From: Micropterix aruncella
Lineage: Eukaryota > Arthropoda > Insecta > Lepidoptera > Micropterigidae
NCBI GenBank assembly: GCA_944548615.1
Contig: OX155952.1
Location: forward strand, 35,971,788 to 36,035,787
DNA: 64,000 nt
Direction: 5' to 3'
Made by a program: the position numbers and the translations under genes
Part shown: piece by piece, positions 44,573 through 58,370 of the stretch
Layout: each line of letters begins with the position of its first letter
How positions within the stretch are numbered: position 1 is the first letter of the stretch
The notes under the pieces: generated by a model
The model's input: the letters and a program-made list of their open reading frames with translations, nothing else
What the model was told of the DNA's origin: nothing
Database searches by the model: none

Positions 44573-45982
44573 TCAAACGACTGAAACGTAGATGCGCAGT
44601 CAGAGCAGCCAGAGATCATTAATTATTGTATTATTGACCGTTATTTATTTATAATAAAAGTTTGCTTTGCTGAAATAAGCGTTCAATTCGTCAAAGCCTG
44701 AATGTTAGTTTTAAAGCTTTCGACGATTTTCCTAGCCAAAATCGTCAAACTTGGATACGTACGCAAATGGCAAGAAAAACAGCATAATTACTAGAAATTA
44801 CATTTTAAAAGAGAGCCAAAAAAACTGGATAGTACTTTCTTCTCAATTTTGCAGTTTGTTAAAATCATATATTTTTATAGAATAATTATCGTGTTGTTTA
44901 GAAACGGTGTTACTGTTACTCGATTTTTACCAAAGGAGGTGCCATTGACTCGTTTGATTGTTATGTAAATAAAAATCAACGATAAAATATTTTCTTTTAA
45001 TTGTACATTATAAATTTAAAGATCTTTATAATAACAAAAACTCGAAAGAAATTTCAATTAAAGAATGTTTTTAATGTGTTGCGGCCAAAAGCTATATGAA
45101 GCATAATTTGGTGGCCTGATTGTGAGAACACGAAAAAGAATTTTAATACAATTATACCGGATTTTAAAAACCCGGTCCTTAAGCTATCATTTCGCCAAAA
45201 CAAAATTGGTAAATTATTTCCGTATTAATTGTAAATTATCTTTATTCTGTTACCGTTTTCAAAAAAAATAAAAACAAGCGAGATATGTGTTCAGTTTTTG
45301 AAAAACCTAGAGATGATTCTCAATATTAAGCAATACTATTTACACCAGCATATGGTTTATTTGCATAGTACAAAGACATTTTTTGGAACTTCTATACAAA
45401 AAATATAAGACAAAAATGTTTGAAATTACGTAATTTCCAGAAATGTTATGGCCAAACATTATTTTTTTTACTTATTTAAGATATTTTTGAGTAATATAAA
45501 AAATAACATAGTGATCTTAAGTTATTTTATTTTTGTAATCAAATTTTTACTTTATAAAAAACTATTCATTTGATAATTTATTATATTTTTATTGAAAAGC
45601 CAAATCGACTATATTAGACGATGCGCGAAGCCGAAATCGTCATTCGTAATTGGCCACTGCCAACGGTAAGACGTATTCCCTTGTCGCCGCGGTATACCTA
45701 TACATCTTTATGTATATATCGGAAGCGCGCGGGCGCGTAGCATTGCAAAAATATAAAAATTTTTAGTCGGGTCAACTCGGAGCCTTAAAACTTACAAGAA
45801 CAACACTCACTTAGGTGACAAAAGCGTGTGATACCGTTTTAGTTGGATAATGAATAATTAATGGATAATTTGGATAATGAAGTTTGTTTGTTTAATTGTA
45901 ACATTTTCTTCCATAATTTACTCGCTTTGTTGTAATTTGGTAATTTCCACATACATTTTGAAACAATTCCAGACCGTTTGTT
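44573..45982. other. A+T-rich DNA, no gene seen
   Basis: No open frame of interest. Confidence 0.4.
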
Positions 45983-45992
45983 GTGGTTAGCC

Positions 45993-46259
45993 ATGGGCGC
46001 CGCCAGCATTACTTTCATGGAGGTGCATCTGCATCTATACACTATACTATTAACTAATAAATATAAGATATAAATAATAGATAAGAGTAGAGGAGGACAC
46101 TAAATTTAATGACAATGTGATAAACAAATTTGGACAGCAACATAGACGCTTTAGTTTATATCCAAACAGTAACTCAATAAAAAAAACTTAATCTTTATAT
46201 GTATTTTTTTCTTCACGGGGGTGCGAGTGCACCCCCTTGCACCTGCTGCCGCCGCCCAT
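45993..46259. mobile_element. Mutator-like MITE, 267 bp, 10-bp target duplication
   Basis: GTGGTTAGCC is duplicated at 45983-45992 and 46260-46269. Inverted ends read ATGGGCGCCGCCAGCA (left) and ATGGGCGGCGGCAGCA (right, reverse complement). An inner hairpin GGGGGTGCGAGTGCACCCCC lies near the right end. A 9-11 bp duplication is the Mutator hallmark; superfamily assignment rests on that alone. Confidence 0.82.
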
Positions 46260-46269
46260 GTGGTTAGCC

Positions 46270-47689
46270 ATTTTAATGCCATCTTAAAACCAAAGCTTAT
46301 TTTTATGTTTAGAGATATAAGCACATTAAATTATGCTATTTTGTAACAGCTTAAATAAATAACGTTAATTTGGCCATTATAATCAAAAGAAATGAATCTT
46401 AGTACGTAATATGCTGGAGGTTTCAAATCTTCTTTAAAATGACATTTTTTGTCGTTACGGAGAGGATGATGGCAGTAAAATTTGTTTCTTATGATCATAT
46501 TCATTATTTTAATAATCATTACTTAAGGTTTATATACCAATACTTTTTCTTAATAAAAAAAACGCCTTCCTTAATCCTATTTTTTATTGATTTTAGTAAT
46601 ATTGACCTCAATAAGCACTTAAGTCTGTAATGTGTTCAAGTACTTAAGTATTTAATGTTTTTTTCAATATTACATAATTGCCAAAAAATAATAACACCCT
46701 CATTTAAAAAAAATATGAATATTTCTTCAATTACGAAAAGTGAGCATCGAAACACAGTAGTATAAAAAACAATCAATATTTAAATGGTTTATTTTTTATA
46801 TCTATTTTTTTTTATTATTTACGTACATAACAACATAATTCAATGAATAACTTCAAACACTTAAAAAAAATTGACTGAATTTGAAAATTGTTAATAAAAT
46901 TCACAGTGTTCTTATTAATATGGCCACTCACATTAGTCAGTTACTTCAGATTTCAAGGAAAGGACAGATCTTTCAAGAGCTACATACTTCAACGACAAAT
47001 ATTTGGTCGCAATCGATGAAAGTCGAGCGTTCACGAGAAATGGCAGTGTGTGAAGTTGAAAATGAAATTCCATATCCAAATAAATTCCTTTCTCCAGATT
47101 CATCTGATGAGTTCTCCATTTATTTAATTTCGGAAAACATATTTTCGTTCGTTGAAAATCAGGTACTTGCCCTTACCACAGTACCCTTACAAAGGACCAC
47201 AGAACAGCAGAGCTCGCTGCTCCTCCTACGTAGAGGGAGCGACAGGTTATAGCTGTTCTGTGCAAAAGGGTCTTTATAAAATCACTAGTAGATACTTAAT
47301 AATAATGAGTAAAAAATCTCAAATAGATAAGAGATCCCCTCTTGTTAAATAGGCCGTCAAAAAGGAAATTAAATGGAATTCATTGTTTTAAATAGACACG
47401 TGGAGGGACCAAGGAAGAGCGAGAGAGAGCGAGAAAGCTGATATCTCCCGCTGTGCATTTCGAGCGCAACCGTAGCGCGCTATCAAGCGAACAAGCCATG
47501 CCCCACCAACTAGTCCGGCCGATTGTAAGAATGCTACTTTTAGAAGGTTGTATTTATGTCGTTCAATTATAAACCTTTTTTTAATTCATATATTTTATTT
47601 TTCTAATTAGTTTCCACTGTTTATTTTTATTTTATTTATTCACATTAGATTTTGTGTTATATGCAATAAAAACATGGTTTATATACGAT
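46270..47689. other. No gene I can support
   Basis: A 123-codon frame at 46881-47252 is the least A+T-driven frame here. It contains MKVERSREMAVCEVENEIPY-like residues and a CAG/GTACTT donor-like site at about 47161. It could hide an exon, but I recognise no domain. Confidence 0.3.
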
Positions 47690-47955
47690 GAGTTTTAATT
47701 ACCCGGCATCAGCAACAAGCAAGTAAGCAACTTTTGATAAAAAAGTTAAAAAATTAATAAAATTAATGTTTTTTAATTTGATTTTTTAAATTTATTTGAA
47801 AGGTAGCATAAAAAGCGCTGAACATGATGCGCCATCTAGCAACAGGTTAAATATCGCTAATATTGTTTATTAGCGATATTTAACCTAGCGATAGATGACG
47901 CCACGCGCTAAAACGCTTGTCAAACTTTTATTTAACAGTCTAGTTCTTGAAATTT
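47690..47955. mobile_element. Hairpin MITE family M1, copy 2 (right end lost)
   Basis: Left end GAGTTTTAATTACCCGGCAT. Central inverted repeat AAATATCGCTAATATTGTTT / ATTAGCGATATTTAACCTAG between GCGCCATCTAGCAAC and CGATAGATGACGCC. Confidence 0.75.
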
Positions 47956-48014
47956 TTAAATAAAGATAAACCAAAAACATTTTTTTTCTGGTTTTTCAAA
48001 AAAAGAAGTTGTGG

Positions 48015-48130
48015 AGTACCTAGTAGACATATGGCGGCCATGTACGAGCCCTTGGACTCGTGGCATAGCTCGCTTTGTTTTCAATGCTGTTCTAAGAGAC
48101 GCTACTGTCTGATATACTGTGTCTCTGGCT
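48015..48130 (+). repeat. M8 element, partial copy
   Basis: ATGGCGGCCATGTACGAGCC and AGAGACGCTACTGTCTGATA match the right half of the 57 kb copy. Confidence 0.6.
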
Positions 48131-48176
48131 TGTCCCGCTGAAGGACTGCAACGCTATAGTTTAAACTTTAGAGTCA

Positions 48177-48770
48177 TTGGAGGCTGGCGAGTCAGATATG
48201 TCGATTTTATATAAAGTAGTTACGAGCGAATTCCCGACTCACACGATCCAATTACATACTTTTCACGTCCCTAGGTGGAGCACAAATTATGGTACCATTT
48301 CGTTATTGCTATGCAAGTGTGCTATGCAAGCATACAATGTAGTTTTTAATGAAATTGACTTATTTGACCAAGACAGTAAGGATCTTTTGGAGGTCCGTAA
48401 AAAGCTTGAGACCAAATCAGATTGAATTGAGTTAGCATCCCGCAATCCTACATGAATTCACATTCACATACACCCTACAGATAGACACACATATATACGC
48501 TCTCCATCACACAAACATATACCAATATCCATAAACCAGTACCCACATACACACACATATCATACTTACTTATATTTTTTTTCTGATTTCTTTTTATTAT
48601 GTATGTATTTTAATATTATATAATATTTTTGTATTGTAAATAACTTAAAACATCATTGGCTTCGCTACCATTGAATATTGTTTATTATTTATTATTATGC
48701 TATGCTGGTGGTTTTTAATTAAATAATAATAAAAAAAGAAAAAAAACTGGGGTTTTCGAAATTTCCTACT
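48177..48770 (+). pseudogene. LINE RT C-terminus and 3' region
   Basis: Frame 48177-48425 includes TFHVPRWSTNYGTISLLLCK, CAMQAYNVVFNEIDLFDQD and LEVRKKLETKSD, like the end of CR1/jockey-type RT proteins (F-VP--RTNYG--SPL-RM---YN------DIF). About 340 bp of A+T-rich 3' UTR follows, ending in an AATAATAATAAAAAAAG-type tail near 48735-48750. Confidence 0.65.
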
Positions 48771-49159
48771 AGAATACATAAAAAATGTGTGAGTCTAGAT
48801 TGCGCAAGCAGAGCCGGGCCGGTTCCCGGAAGCACGGCTTGTAGGGTAGTAATACCGGGCATTGCCCATCTCTCTCCCACTTGCCCCCGAACGAGCGCAA
48901 TAAATTAAATCGGAGCGCACGAACAATGAACATTTTTCTAATCATCTATTTTAAGAAAGTAAATTACAAAGCTCGAACAGGATTCCCGACAGATTCCACT
49001 CGGACTGCCTTTAATCTAGAGGCAGAACGGAAATTTATTTGAACTGCCAGGTGCGGTGAGCTTTCAATAAAATGCAGTATGCAGCATCTCGCATCTCACT
49101 CATTTTTTGCGATTTTGAACAATTATTTTTTTCCAGGGTTTCATAAGCTCCGCTCGAAA
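48771..49159. other. No gene seen
   Basis: Unassigned. Confidence 0.4.
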
Positions 49160-50010
49160 TCTAGATAAAAAGGCAAATTGCTTTTCAAAAATTTTTGAAG
49201 CTGCTATTGATTATCATGGTATTAGATTGATCAACTTCATAAAACGATTTGGCAACCCTTATGAAACGGCGAAATGCAGGAGGCGCTGATAGCATTGACT
49301 GCCAAACTAATAGCAATTTATATGGCCATCTATAATTATTAATAACATTGACAATGAATGTTTTATTTATAAACGACAAATTTAATATAAAAACCAAAAA
49401 TTAACCAATAATAACAATAATAGCATTCACTTATTATATCTATTTTTGCACATTTTTATATAGGCTGATAACAGAACAGAAATAATACGGAGAGATAGGG
49501 CCCGATTGCGTTTCTTTGTGAACTAAAACTAAAATTAGTTTAAGCAACGAGATACAGCAATACGTTAGAGCGGAATATGAAACGAACGATCGTCGATAAA
49601 AACTACCTGTCGAACTTATATTCGTCCGAATAAACTTGAACACATTTCGTGCGGTGTTAAATTCAGATGATTCATCTTTGGCGGGTAGTTTTAATGCAAA
49701 AAAGTGACAACCGTTCATTTCCGCTATAGCGTATTACCCTGTCTCTTTCACACGTACTAATTTCCGATTTTAGTTCACTAAGAAACGCAATCGAGCCCAT
49801 AAAATTCAATCTAGATGTCTATCGAAACTTAAAGTGCGTAATTGTATTGAAACCTGAATACACAACTAAAAACATGTCATCTTTATGTAAATATTATTAA
49901 AATAATAGGTGTTTTGATTTAAAAAATCTATTTTTATTATGTTATTATTTTATACCATATCTATACGTGTGTTTAGAGCGCCATTTACAGTGCGGCGCCA
50001 AAGCGTTATA
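49160..50010 (+). repeat. M5 dispersed repeat, full copy carrying a nested MITE
   Basis: Matches 51490-52010 from ACGGCGAAATGCAG through CAAACTAATAGCAATTTATA and GCGTAATTGTATTGAAACCT to TGTTTAGAGCGCCATTTACA. The 301-bp element at 49498-49798 interrupts it. No clear termini. Confidence 0.7.
49498..49798. mobile_element. MITE family H, 301 bp, 3-bp target duplication
   Basis: Inverted ends GGGCCCGATTGCGTTTCTTT and the reverse complement of AGAAACGCAATCGAGCCC. ATA is duplicated at 49495-49497 and 49799-49801. It is related to 62177-63191. A 3-bp A+T duplication and GGGC ends suggest PIF/Harbinger. Confidence 0.85.
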
Positions 50011-50459
50011 CCAAAAAAGTCGCCATATTGAACATAATGACCATGTATTCGGCGTTCATATACCAGTGCTTAATGTATGCCAGACAGCACCTAACAGAAA
50101 CTGCAACTAGAGCGGACATTCACTCTCACCATACACGCGGTAACTCCCTTTTATGCGTGCTCCGAACAAGACTGGCAAAGTAGGTACAGAAGAGCTACTT
50201 ATACCTTAGGATTAAATTCTACAATCTACTCTATACCACTATCAAACAGCTGGAGGACATAAAATAAAAAAAAAACATTAAGGAAATGCTGATAGCCACA
50301 CTTTCTATAATCTGACCGAATCCGAGGGCTACGACTTTGCAAATATTTTACCAATTTGAATGATAATTATATTTGTACTTTTAGTTTTTAAATGTAAGAT
50401 TTAGCTTTAGTTTGATTATTTAACACTTTACTTACTACTTTGGATGTTACTATGTATAG
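50011..50459. other. No gene seen
   Basis: Unassigned. Confidence 0.4.
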
Positions 50460-50720
50460 TTTTATCTATTCGAATTAATGACTACTTCAATTGTTGGGTT
50501 TCTCCTTTAATTATTCAACTCTTTATTGAATATTTTCATTATTTTGTTGAGTGGCTTTTAGTAGGTAACCATTAGAATTATTAACCATTTTAAATATTAA
50601 GCCTTTAATTTGTTTTGTAATAATATTTTACGATGAATAACTTTTAGTAGATTCCAAAGTTTCTTAGATGAGGTTTTTAGCCGTCAATTGGACACGACGT
50701 AAATGTATGTAATAATAGAA
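50460..50720 (+). repeat. Dispersed repeat M6, short copy
   Basis: AGTAGGTAACCATTAGAATT, AAGCCTTTAATTTGTTTTGT and TTTTTAGCCGTCAATTGGAC match the minus strand of 8895-9700, with the middle ~530 bp absent. Confidence 0.65.
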
Positions 50721-51189
50721 GATTCATCCATTCTTGGAACACTGAGTACCATCTACACGTTGCGTTTTATAGTTAAATCAGTTTTATCATCAGTTCCTCC
50801 GTAATAAGGTGAACTGATTACAGATTACTTCTTTTTCCCGAAGCTAAGCTATCCGCGCGTCCTCTAGCTCAATCAGTATTCGGTTACTCGACGCTGCACT
50901 GTTCGAAAGCACGAGTCGCGCCATTCAACGTTTCGTGTTTACTTTGGTATGCGCCAAACGAACGCTTTGAACGATGGTTATCTTTTTTTTTGAACCGCAG
51001 TGACAGTCGCCCGATGCAAACGTGAATAATTCAGATAGCCGACGACTTGAAACGAACGAACAATGAACGATTATTGAATTATTAAAAGGCCACAATTTTG
51101 TGGAAATTTACGCGAATTAAATGCGAGAGGCGACAGGAGATCGAAGAAGCGGATGAGAAGACTACTGCTGTTGTTTAACCATTTATAAG
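50721..51189. other. No gene seen
   Basis: Unassigned. Confidence 0.4.
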
Positions 51190-51480
51190 GGGCGAGTTTT
51201 TTTTATTATTGACATCCTTGTAGAGGGCGAATCAGTACCAGCAGATGAGAAACTTTTGATTAACTTTTTTGGTAAATATATTTTTTTTCGAAATCTCCAA
51301 AAATTTTGTTTTTTTTAAAAATATATATGTAAAGCGCTGAGCGCGCTGCGTCATCTAGCAGTAGGTAAAATATCGCAAATTAACATTATTATTTTACCTA
51401 CCGCTAGATGGCGCAGCGCGCTCAACGTTTTTCAAACTTTAACAGTCAAACTGTTCATATTTACAAAACAAAAAAACTAT
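51190..51480. mobile_element. Hairpin MITE family M1, copy 3 (abuts M5)
   Basis: Left end TTATTGACATCCTTGTAGAG. Centre TCTAGCAGTAGGTAAAATAT...TTTTACCTACCGCTAGATGG. The right end is replaced by M5 sequence at about 51485. Confidence 0.75.
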
Positions 51481-51489
51481 TGATTACTA

Positions 51490-52010
51490 GATTGCTCAAC
51501 TTTATAACACGTCAAAACGTTGATGAAGAAGAAGACGACGAAGGGATGCCAAAGCAACCCATCGTCGGCGAAATGCAGATGTCGCTGTTAGCATTGACGG
51601 CGAAACTAATAGCAATTTATTAGGCCATCTGTAATAACATTGATAATGAATGTTTTTTTTATAAAGGACTGATTGATTATAAAAACCCAATAATTTTACC
51701 AATGACAAAAATAATAACATACAATTATTAGTGCCATATATAATGAGAAATAAAATGCAATCTATTTGTATAGGTATCTAAACATTAACGTGCGTAATTA
51801 TTGCGTATTGAAACCTGTATACCAAGTTAAAAATTGAAAACTAAATAAACTAAAACGTAAATAATATTAAAATAATACGAACTATAATTTAAAAAATTGT
51901 TTGGTACGACATTATTATGTCATTTCGATACAGGATATCGTATAGATAGGTGTTTAGACGTCATCTAAAGTCATCTTACTGTAACGCCTATTTCCAATCT
52001 CGTCATCGTC
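51490..52010 (+). repeat. M5 dispersed repeat, uninterrupted copy
   Basis: See 49160. The 72-codon minus frame here is part of the repeat. Confidence 0.7.
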
Positions 52011-52764
52011 GGTCTCACTTCGCCGTATAACGCACATCACTATTGACAGATAGTTGAACTGAAAAGATCGATTATAATATTCTGACATCATAAAGATCTG
52101 GTTTAATAGAATTCAGAAATATTTAAATATTTAAATTTTTGCCTTAAAACTGCATGTCAAATCATCATATACCCTGACACTCTCTATTTTATATAATTTT
52201 AGTTTGTTTCTTTTTCTACTCTGTATTGTGAAATCACAATGGGCGGGTTTATTGTCATATAACAATCTCTTACAACCAACCGGACTATGGCGTGTTTATT
52301 TGAATGTGCACGTGTAACTTGTGGGTAAGATGTTAAGATGTATGGCATAAGAAATGGGTCCGATGTTATTGATTACAGTTTCAAAGTTTATTTTAATTTT
52401 AAAAAAGCTGCAAGATCATAGAAAATACAGTTCATACATTATTTATAATTCTAATATCTGAATAATCTGGCTACCTATGTACTAATTATATATTTATATC
52501 GCACCAAAAAAACTGTGAAATTCTACAGTCTGATAATATTTATATTCCAGCATAATTTTACAACTATACAGAATCCACAGAAAAAAATAAATTGAATGTT
52601 TATAAAAAGTTTTATGTAGATATAAGAAATTTGAATGAAATCGGATAAAAACTAAATTATGTAAATATTAAAATATAAATTAAAAATTAAAATGAGAAAT
52701 AAAAAATATACAAAATAGATATAGGTAAATAAGAAAAAATAGTATCCATATTCACATTTTATTT
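52011..52764. other. A+T-rich DNA, no gene seen
   Basis: Unassigned. Confidence 0.4.
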
Positions 52765-52890
52765 TTACACGACTGCCCAACAAAAAAGGAGTGTAATGTG
52801 TTCAGGGTTCGCCTATGTCTCTTTTCCGTTTCTTTATTCCACCATAACTTTTAAACGCTTGAACCGATTTAGAAATGTGTGGTGTGGTTA
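52765..52890 (+). repeat. Dispersed repeat M7, copy 3
   Basis: ACTGCCCAACAAAAAAGGAG, TGTAATGTGTTCAGGGTTCG, TCCACCATAACTTTTAAACG. See 7846 and 37728. Confidence 0.75.
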
Positions 52891-53727
52891 GAATTATTAT
52901 GTCATCCCGAGTGTTATAGAATACCTTAACTGTCTAAATATCTTATAAGTAATTATCTAAATCCAAATGTCAATAAACTTACTTAAATATATCGTGTTTA
53001 TTGTCAAACCTCAAATCAAAGTCAATCAAGTGTCAAAGTGTCAAATCAAATAGTGTCTGATTTAGAACATTCTGGAAATATACATTTATCTATATATTAT
53101 TGATAAATAGATAAACCAGAAATATTTCACAAAAAAAAAATATTATAAATACAATAGTTTACTTTCTGTAACTTGTTTTATCATACATTTACTTTCAGCT
53201 AAAACTTCGGATCACTGGTCTCTTCTATTACGAAATGCAACTCAGCAAAATAAACAAGAAACAAACGTCGCATTGCGCACTGCCATGCGCTATTTGTATG
53301 GGAAACAGATGACGTCGATCATAGGCGCCGTGCGGCGTGCGCCCGCGCAGGGCCGAAGCGGGGTGTGCGGAACAACCGAGCGGGTTGGGGGAAAAGGAGG
53401 CGCGGCTGCGGCCGTTCAACTCCTACGACATTGGTTCTAAACCATTTTTAAATAATAGAAAATCAGATCGCTTTTTAGTAAGTACATAATGTGATTTGAA
53501 ACATTTCGAGTGGTGGACTTACGGTGGTTCATTGTTTTGAGTGGTTGCACATTTCGAGTAGTGGTTTTGCGAAATCATCGAAGAATTTTGCTTGAAAATA
53601 TAGTTTAAAAAAAAAATATATATAACCTACAAAACCTGCGGTTAAATGTTTAACGCGTATAATAGGTACCAACGTTCATACCTTATAATAGGTGCCAACG
53701 TTCATACCTTCTGATAATGTAGGTACA
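52891..53727. other. No gene seen
   Basis: A G+C-rich island lies at 53310-53420 (CGCCGTGCGGCGTGCGCCCG). ATAGGTACCAACGTTCATAC and a near-copy occur in tandem at about 53662-53707. Confidence 0.4.

Positions 53728-54937
<1,210 letters not shown>

Positions 54938-55025
<88 letters not shown>
54938..55025. repeat. Second (TA)n tract, ~88 bp
   Basis: Pure TA dinucleotides. Confidence 0.95.
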
Positions 55026-55026
<1 letters not shown>

Positions 55027-56570
55027 TTGGTTAATTTGGTAATTTTCGTTAATTTTGACATAACCAAGTGTAGGAGTTCCTATCAACTGGTTTATTTTTT
55101 TTTAAAATACAGAAAAAAAGATGATTGCGCGGAAGATGACACTAAAAGTAGCAGCTAAGCAAGCTCCAAAAAAGGCAGGAATGATTTAAATATTAAAATA
55201 GACTTACAGAGTTATAGAATTGCTTTTATAGTGGAGAATTAATAACTAATAAAATTAAAAAGCATACCGTATTAAAAGTATTCTAAGTATTCTTTAAAAA
55301 TTACAATGCAACCATATCAAAAATCTTGTTGGTAATACGTACGTAGGTATAGTATTATGTCGATGGCCCTTTCCTCAAGACAAATAACGATCATGTCGCC
55401 ATGAAAAAAATACTTTTACGTTCAGGTAACGTTCAGGTAACTGTTAACGTTTTAACGTTAATTTCGATACATTTTCCTTCGATTAACCGATTAATAATGA
55501 AATTAACTTCCTGGTTTAAGGATTAACGATAAATTACGTTAACGAATTGATTAGCTGTGCCTAGCACTACGGTATTAATCTGTTTTATTATGCGGGTTTT
55601 TTTTATTTTGAGTTTAAATTTTAGTTTAGGTCAAAATGATAGATGTTACCCACTATTCATGTTGGGCTTGTTGCAAAGTTGTTGCAAAAATAGCCATAAT
55701 AAATTAAATCAATTGCAAACGGAAGCTATGGACAGATTTAAATAATATGTGAATTTATAGGTGTTTTAATATAATGTAGATTGTAACATATTCTTGCTCA
55801 ATGCGCCTCTTCAAAACTATAAGTAACTGAAGTATTATAAACCATAGACTATATCTTTTTCCACTGTTATAATTTAAGACTACTCGTATATCCATATTTA
55901 TTATACTCTTTATAGCACTTTCAAGTAAATCATTGCAAAGTAACTCTATCTTATCTTCCAGTCCTATACAAACAAAAACAAGTTAAATGTTAAAATTCAT
56001 TTAGCATTTTTTAAAACTAAGCAGATATTGACAATTTAGGAGTTTTCCTATATCGAATTATAGAGTGCATTCTTTGGTGCTAACTTCAAGACATAATTAA
56101 TTGGATCATGTCGTTAAGTGAACATGGCTTTATTGTTACCCTACTGGTTTTAATGACTTTCTCTTTTTTTCTGTTTTATGTGTTCAATGGCCAGAACGTA
56201 CATCATCGCCATTGATATTCATAAGAGTCATCGGACGAAAGATATTATACGAATGGAGTATGTATCTCTGTGAAATATGTAAATATAAGTGGGATTCTTT
56301 AAGGTTATTCGTATTGTGTCGACAATTATATTACTAACTAGTTGAGTGTGTGCGTAGTGCGTAGGCTTCACGAATATAGTGTGATTTCATTTATTTTATC
56401 GAAACTTGCAGCATGACATAACACACAGTAACAACATTAAAAATAAGAAAAGTAAAGCCAAAAAAGTTTCAAAAACCTATTATTATTATTATATGTAGTA
56501 TTACTATATCTATGTTGAACTTCATATCAAAATTGAAGTGAATATAGTTTTAACTGTTCGTTGGAGGGTG
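55026..56570. other. A+T-rich DNA, no gene seen
   Basis: GTTCAGGTAAC/GTTAACGT-type short repeats near 55425-55460. Nothing coding. Confidence 0.4.
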
Positions 56571-56598
56571 TGCTTTTGTGTGTGTGTGTGTGTGTCTG
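56571..56598. repeat. (GT)n microsatellite
   Basis: Short GT run. Confidence 0.85.
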
Positions 56599-57016
56599 AG
56601 TGTTGTAATATGTATGAAGGCGATAATGTGTGTTGATTTGGTAAAGTTTAGCCGATTTGTGTGAAGGAAGGTAAGACAGGATGAGTGTTAATTGCTTACC
56701 TATTCCCATTTTTAGGAATAAATTGATATTGTGTTTTATTGACCAGATCTATATTTCGGAATTCATCATTGTTTGTTTCCATTACTCTATTTATTAGAGA
56801 AGTACGCCATAATTGGTGTTACAGCGGTGTATCATAGATAAATCTGTTAATATTGTTGGTCTTAATGGAGCTCTAAGATAAATATTTTACAAAATATACG
56901 GATTATTAAGAGTTCCATTAAAGATTTTATGAAAAAATGTTATATCTGCTATTATTTATTATTATTGTAAGCTCTCAATACCCTATTAGTATAGTTGCTG
57001 AGTATAGGAGCCGAAA

Positions 57017-57285
57017 GCACAGTATACCATACAGAGCTTTACCCTCGAGCTACAAGGCAATGCGGGAAGAGGGTGCGAGGCATGTGAGCAGAGGGGTTCG
57101 TCACGATGAACGCGAAAGGTACGCATTACGGGCAGGTAATGGCTACCGACCTTTTCAAGCGTTCGGATATCTACCTATGCCGAGTAGCAAAACATCTGGC
57201 GACCATTTCCGAGCCCTTACGACTCGTGACGTATTCACTTTGATTTTAATTTTGTTCTAAAAGAAGCTACTGTCTGGTATACTGA
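57017..57285 (+). mobile_element. Inverted-repeat element family M8, copy A
   Basis: Left CAGTATACCATACAGAGCTT and the reverse complement of the right end CAGTATACCAGACAGTAGCT form terminal inverted repeats of ~20 bp. An inverted copy is at 58085-58370 and a fragment at 48015. The 107-codon frame across it is interrupted in the other copies. Confidence 0.75.
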
Positions 57286-57760
57286 ACCAAAAGTGAGGCA
57301 ATTGCGTAAACTTCAGTTGTTTCTGATTTTTACTGAAGAAATTAAATAGTTTAAGCAAATTCAGTAATGCAATGGACGTACGCAAATTAAACTGCTTTCA
57401 AAGACGCTATATTTGAGAGTGCCTTACTGTGATGCAATACTTCCTAACGACAACCTGCAATCATTCCCAAACACAAAACCACAAAATTCCATGCAGCTTC
57501 TCTTATTATTCTGCGGTTATATGGAATACATTGGAATATTTAAGAACCACTTCAAGATTATGTTATTAAAGAAGCCAAAGGAATAATTTTTTTTTGAATG
57601 GTATTTTTATGAACAGAATGGTTATTTTCTTTAGAGTATTATTATTCGATTCGATTGTTGACTTTGATATTTTTTTTTATTTTCCTTTTTTATTTATTTG
57701 ATTGGGATTATTTTATTTCAATTTTATTTAATAGTGGTAAATTTCGTGTTCTGAAAAGCA
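57286..57760. other. No gene seen
   Basis: Unassigned A+T-rich DNA. Confidence 0.4.
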
Positions 57761-57761
57761 G

Positions 57762-57859
57762 ATTAAGAGATATCCTGAGGATACCCCTAATTTGCAGGGG
57801 TATCCTCAGGATATCTCTTAATCCAAAATTAGGGGTATCCTGAGGATACCCCTAATTTT
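57762..57859. repeat. Compound palindrome
   Basis: 27-bp perfect arms at 57762-57788 and 57796-57822 (7-base loop AATTTGC), then a perfect 35-base palindrome at 57825-57859. All parts are built from the word GGGGTATCCTGAGGATACCC or its halves. Confidence 0.95.
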
Positions 57860-58084
57860 AGTTTTGATACATGACATATTCTTTGTATATTTTCTGTTTC
57901 GGATATTTTGTGTATTGATAGCTGAAAATAAATAATTTATTATTATACTTATTATTACATAGGCGCATAGTGATTTTAAAAATTCGGTAAGCCTTTAACG
58001 CCATAGTATATAAGTGTTTTCGCTATAGTATATAACAACAGTTTTGATCCAATAGTATCCCGAGATCTCGTACTATTGCTACTT
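57860..58084. other. No gene seen
   Basis: Unassigned. Confidence 0.4.
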
Positions 58085-58370
58085 TATGTATATCACAGAA
58101 TACTAGACAGTAGCTTCTCTTAGAACAAAACTGAAATCGAAGCGAATATCTACGTCATGAGCCGTAAGGGCTCGGATATGGTCGCCAGATGTCCGCTACT
58201 CGGCTCCAATCGTTCGGAAAAATCGCCAGCTTTTATGTACGCGTAACAGTAACCAAGAGCATTCGTCGAGACGTACCCCTCTGCTCACATTCCTTGCACC
58301 CTCTTCTCGCCCTGTAGCTCGAGAGTAAAGCTACTGTTTGGTATTTGGTATACTCTGTGTATACTGTCTC
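58085..58370 (-). mobile_element. Inverted-repeat element family M8, copy B
   Basis: Reverse-complement relative of 57017-57285: GACAGTAGCTTCTCTTAGAA, GAGCCGTAAGGGCTCGGATA, ACGTACCCCTCTGCTCACAT, CTCGAGAGTAAAGCTACTGT. About 800 bp from copy A in opposite orientation. Confidence 0.75.

Noticed and set aside
46881..47252. 123-codon frame with a donor-like GT at 47161
   Set aside because: No domain, no matching acceptor that I trust, and A+T-rich context. Kept only as a remark.
56937..57260. 107-codon frame with hydrophobic N-terminus, possible secreted protein
   Set aside because: Most of it lies in the M8 element, whose other copies do not preserve the frame.
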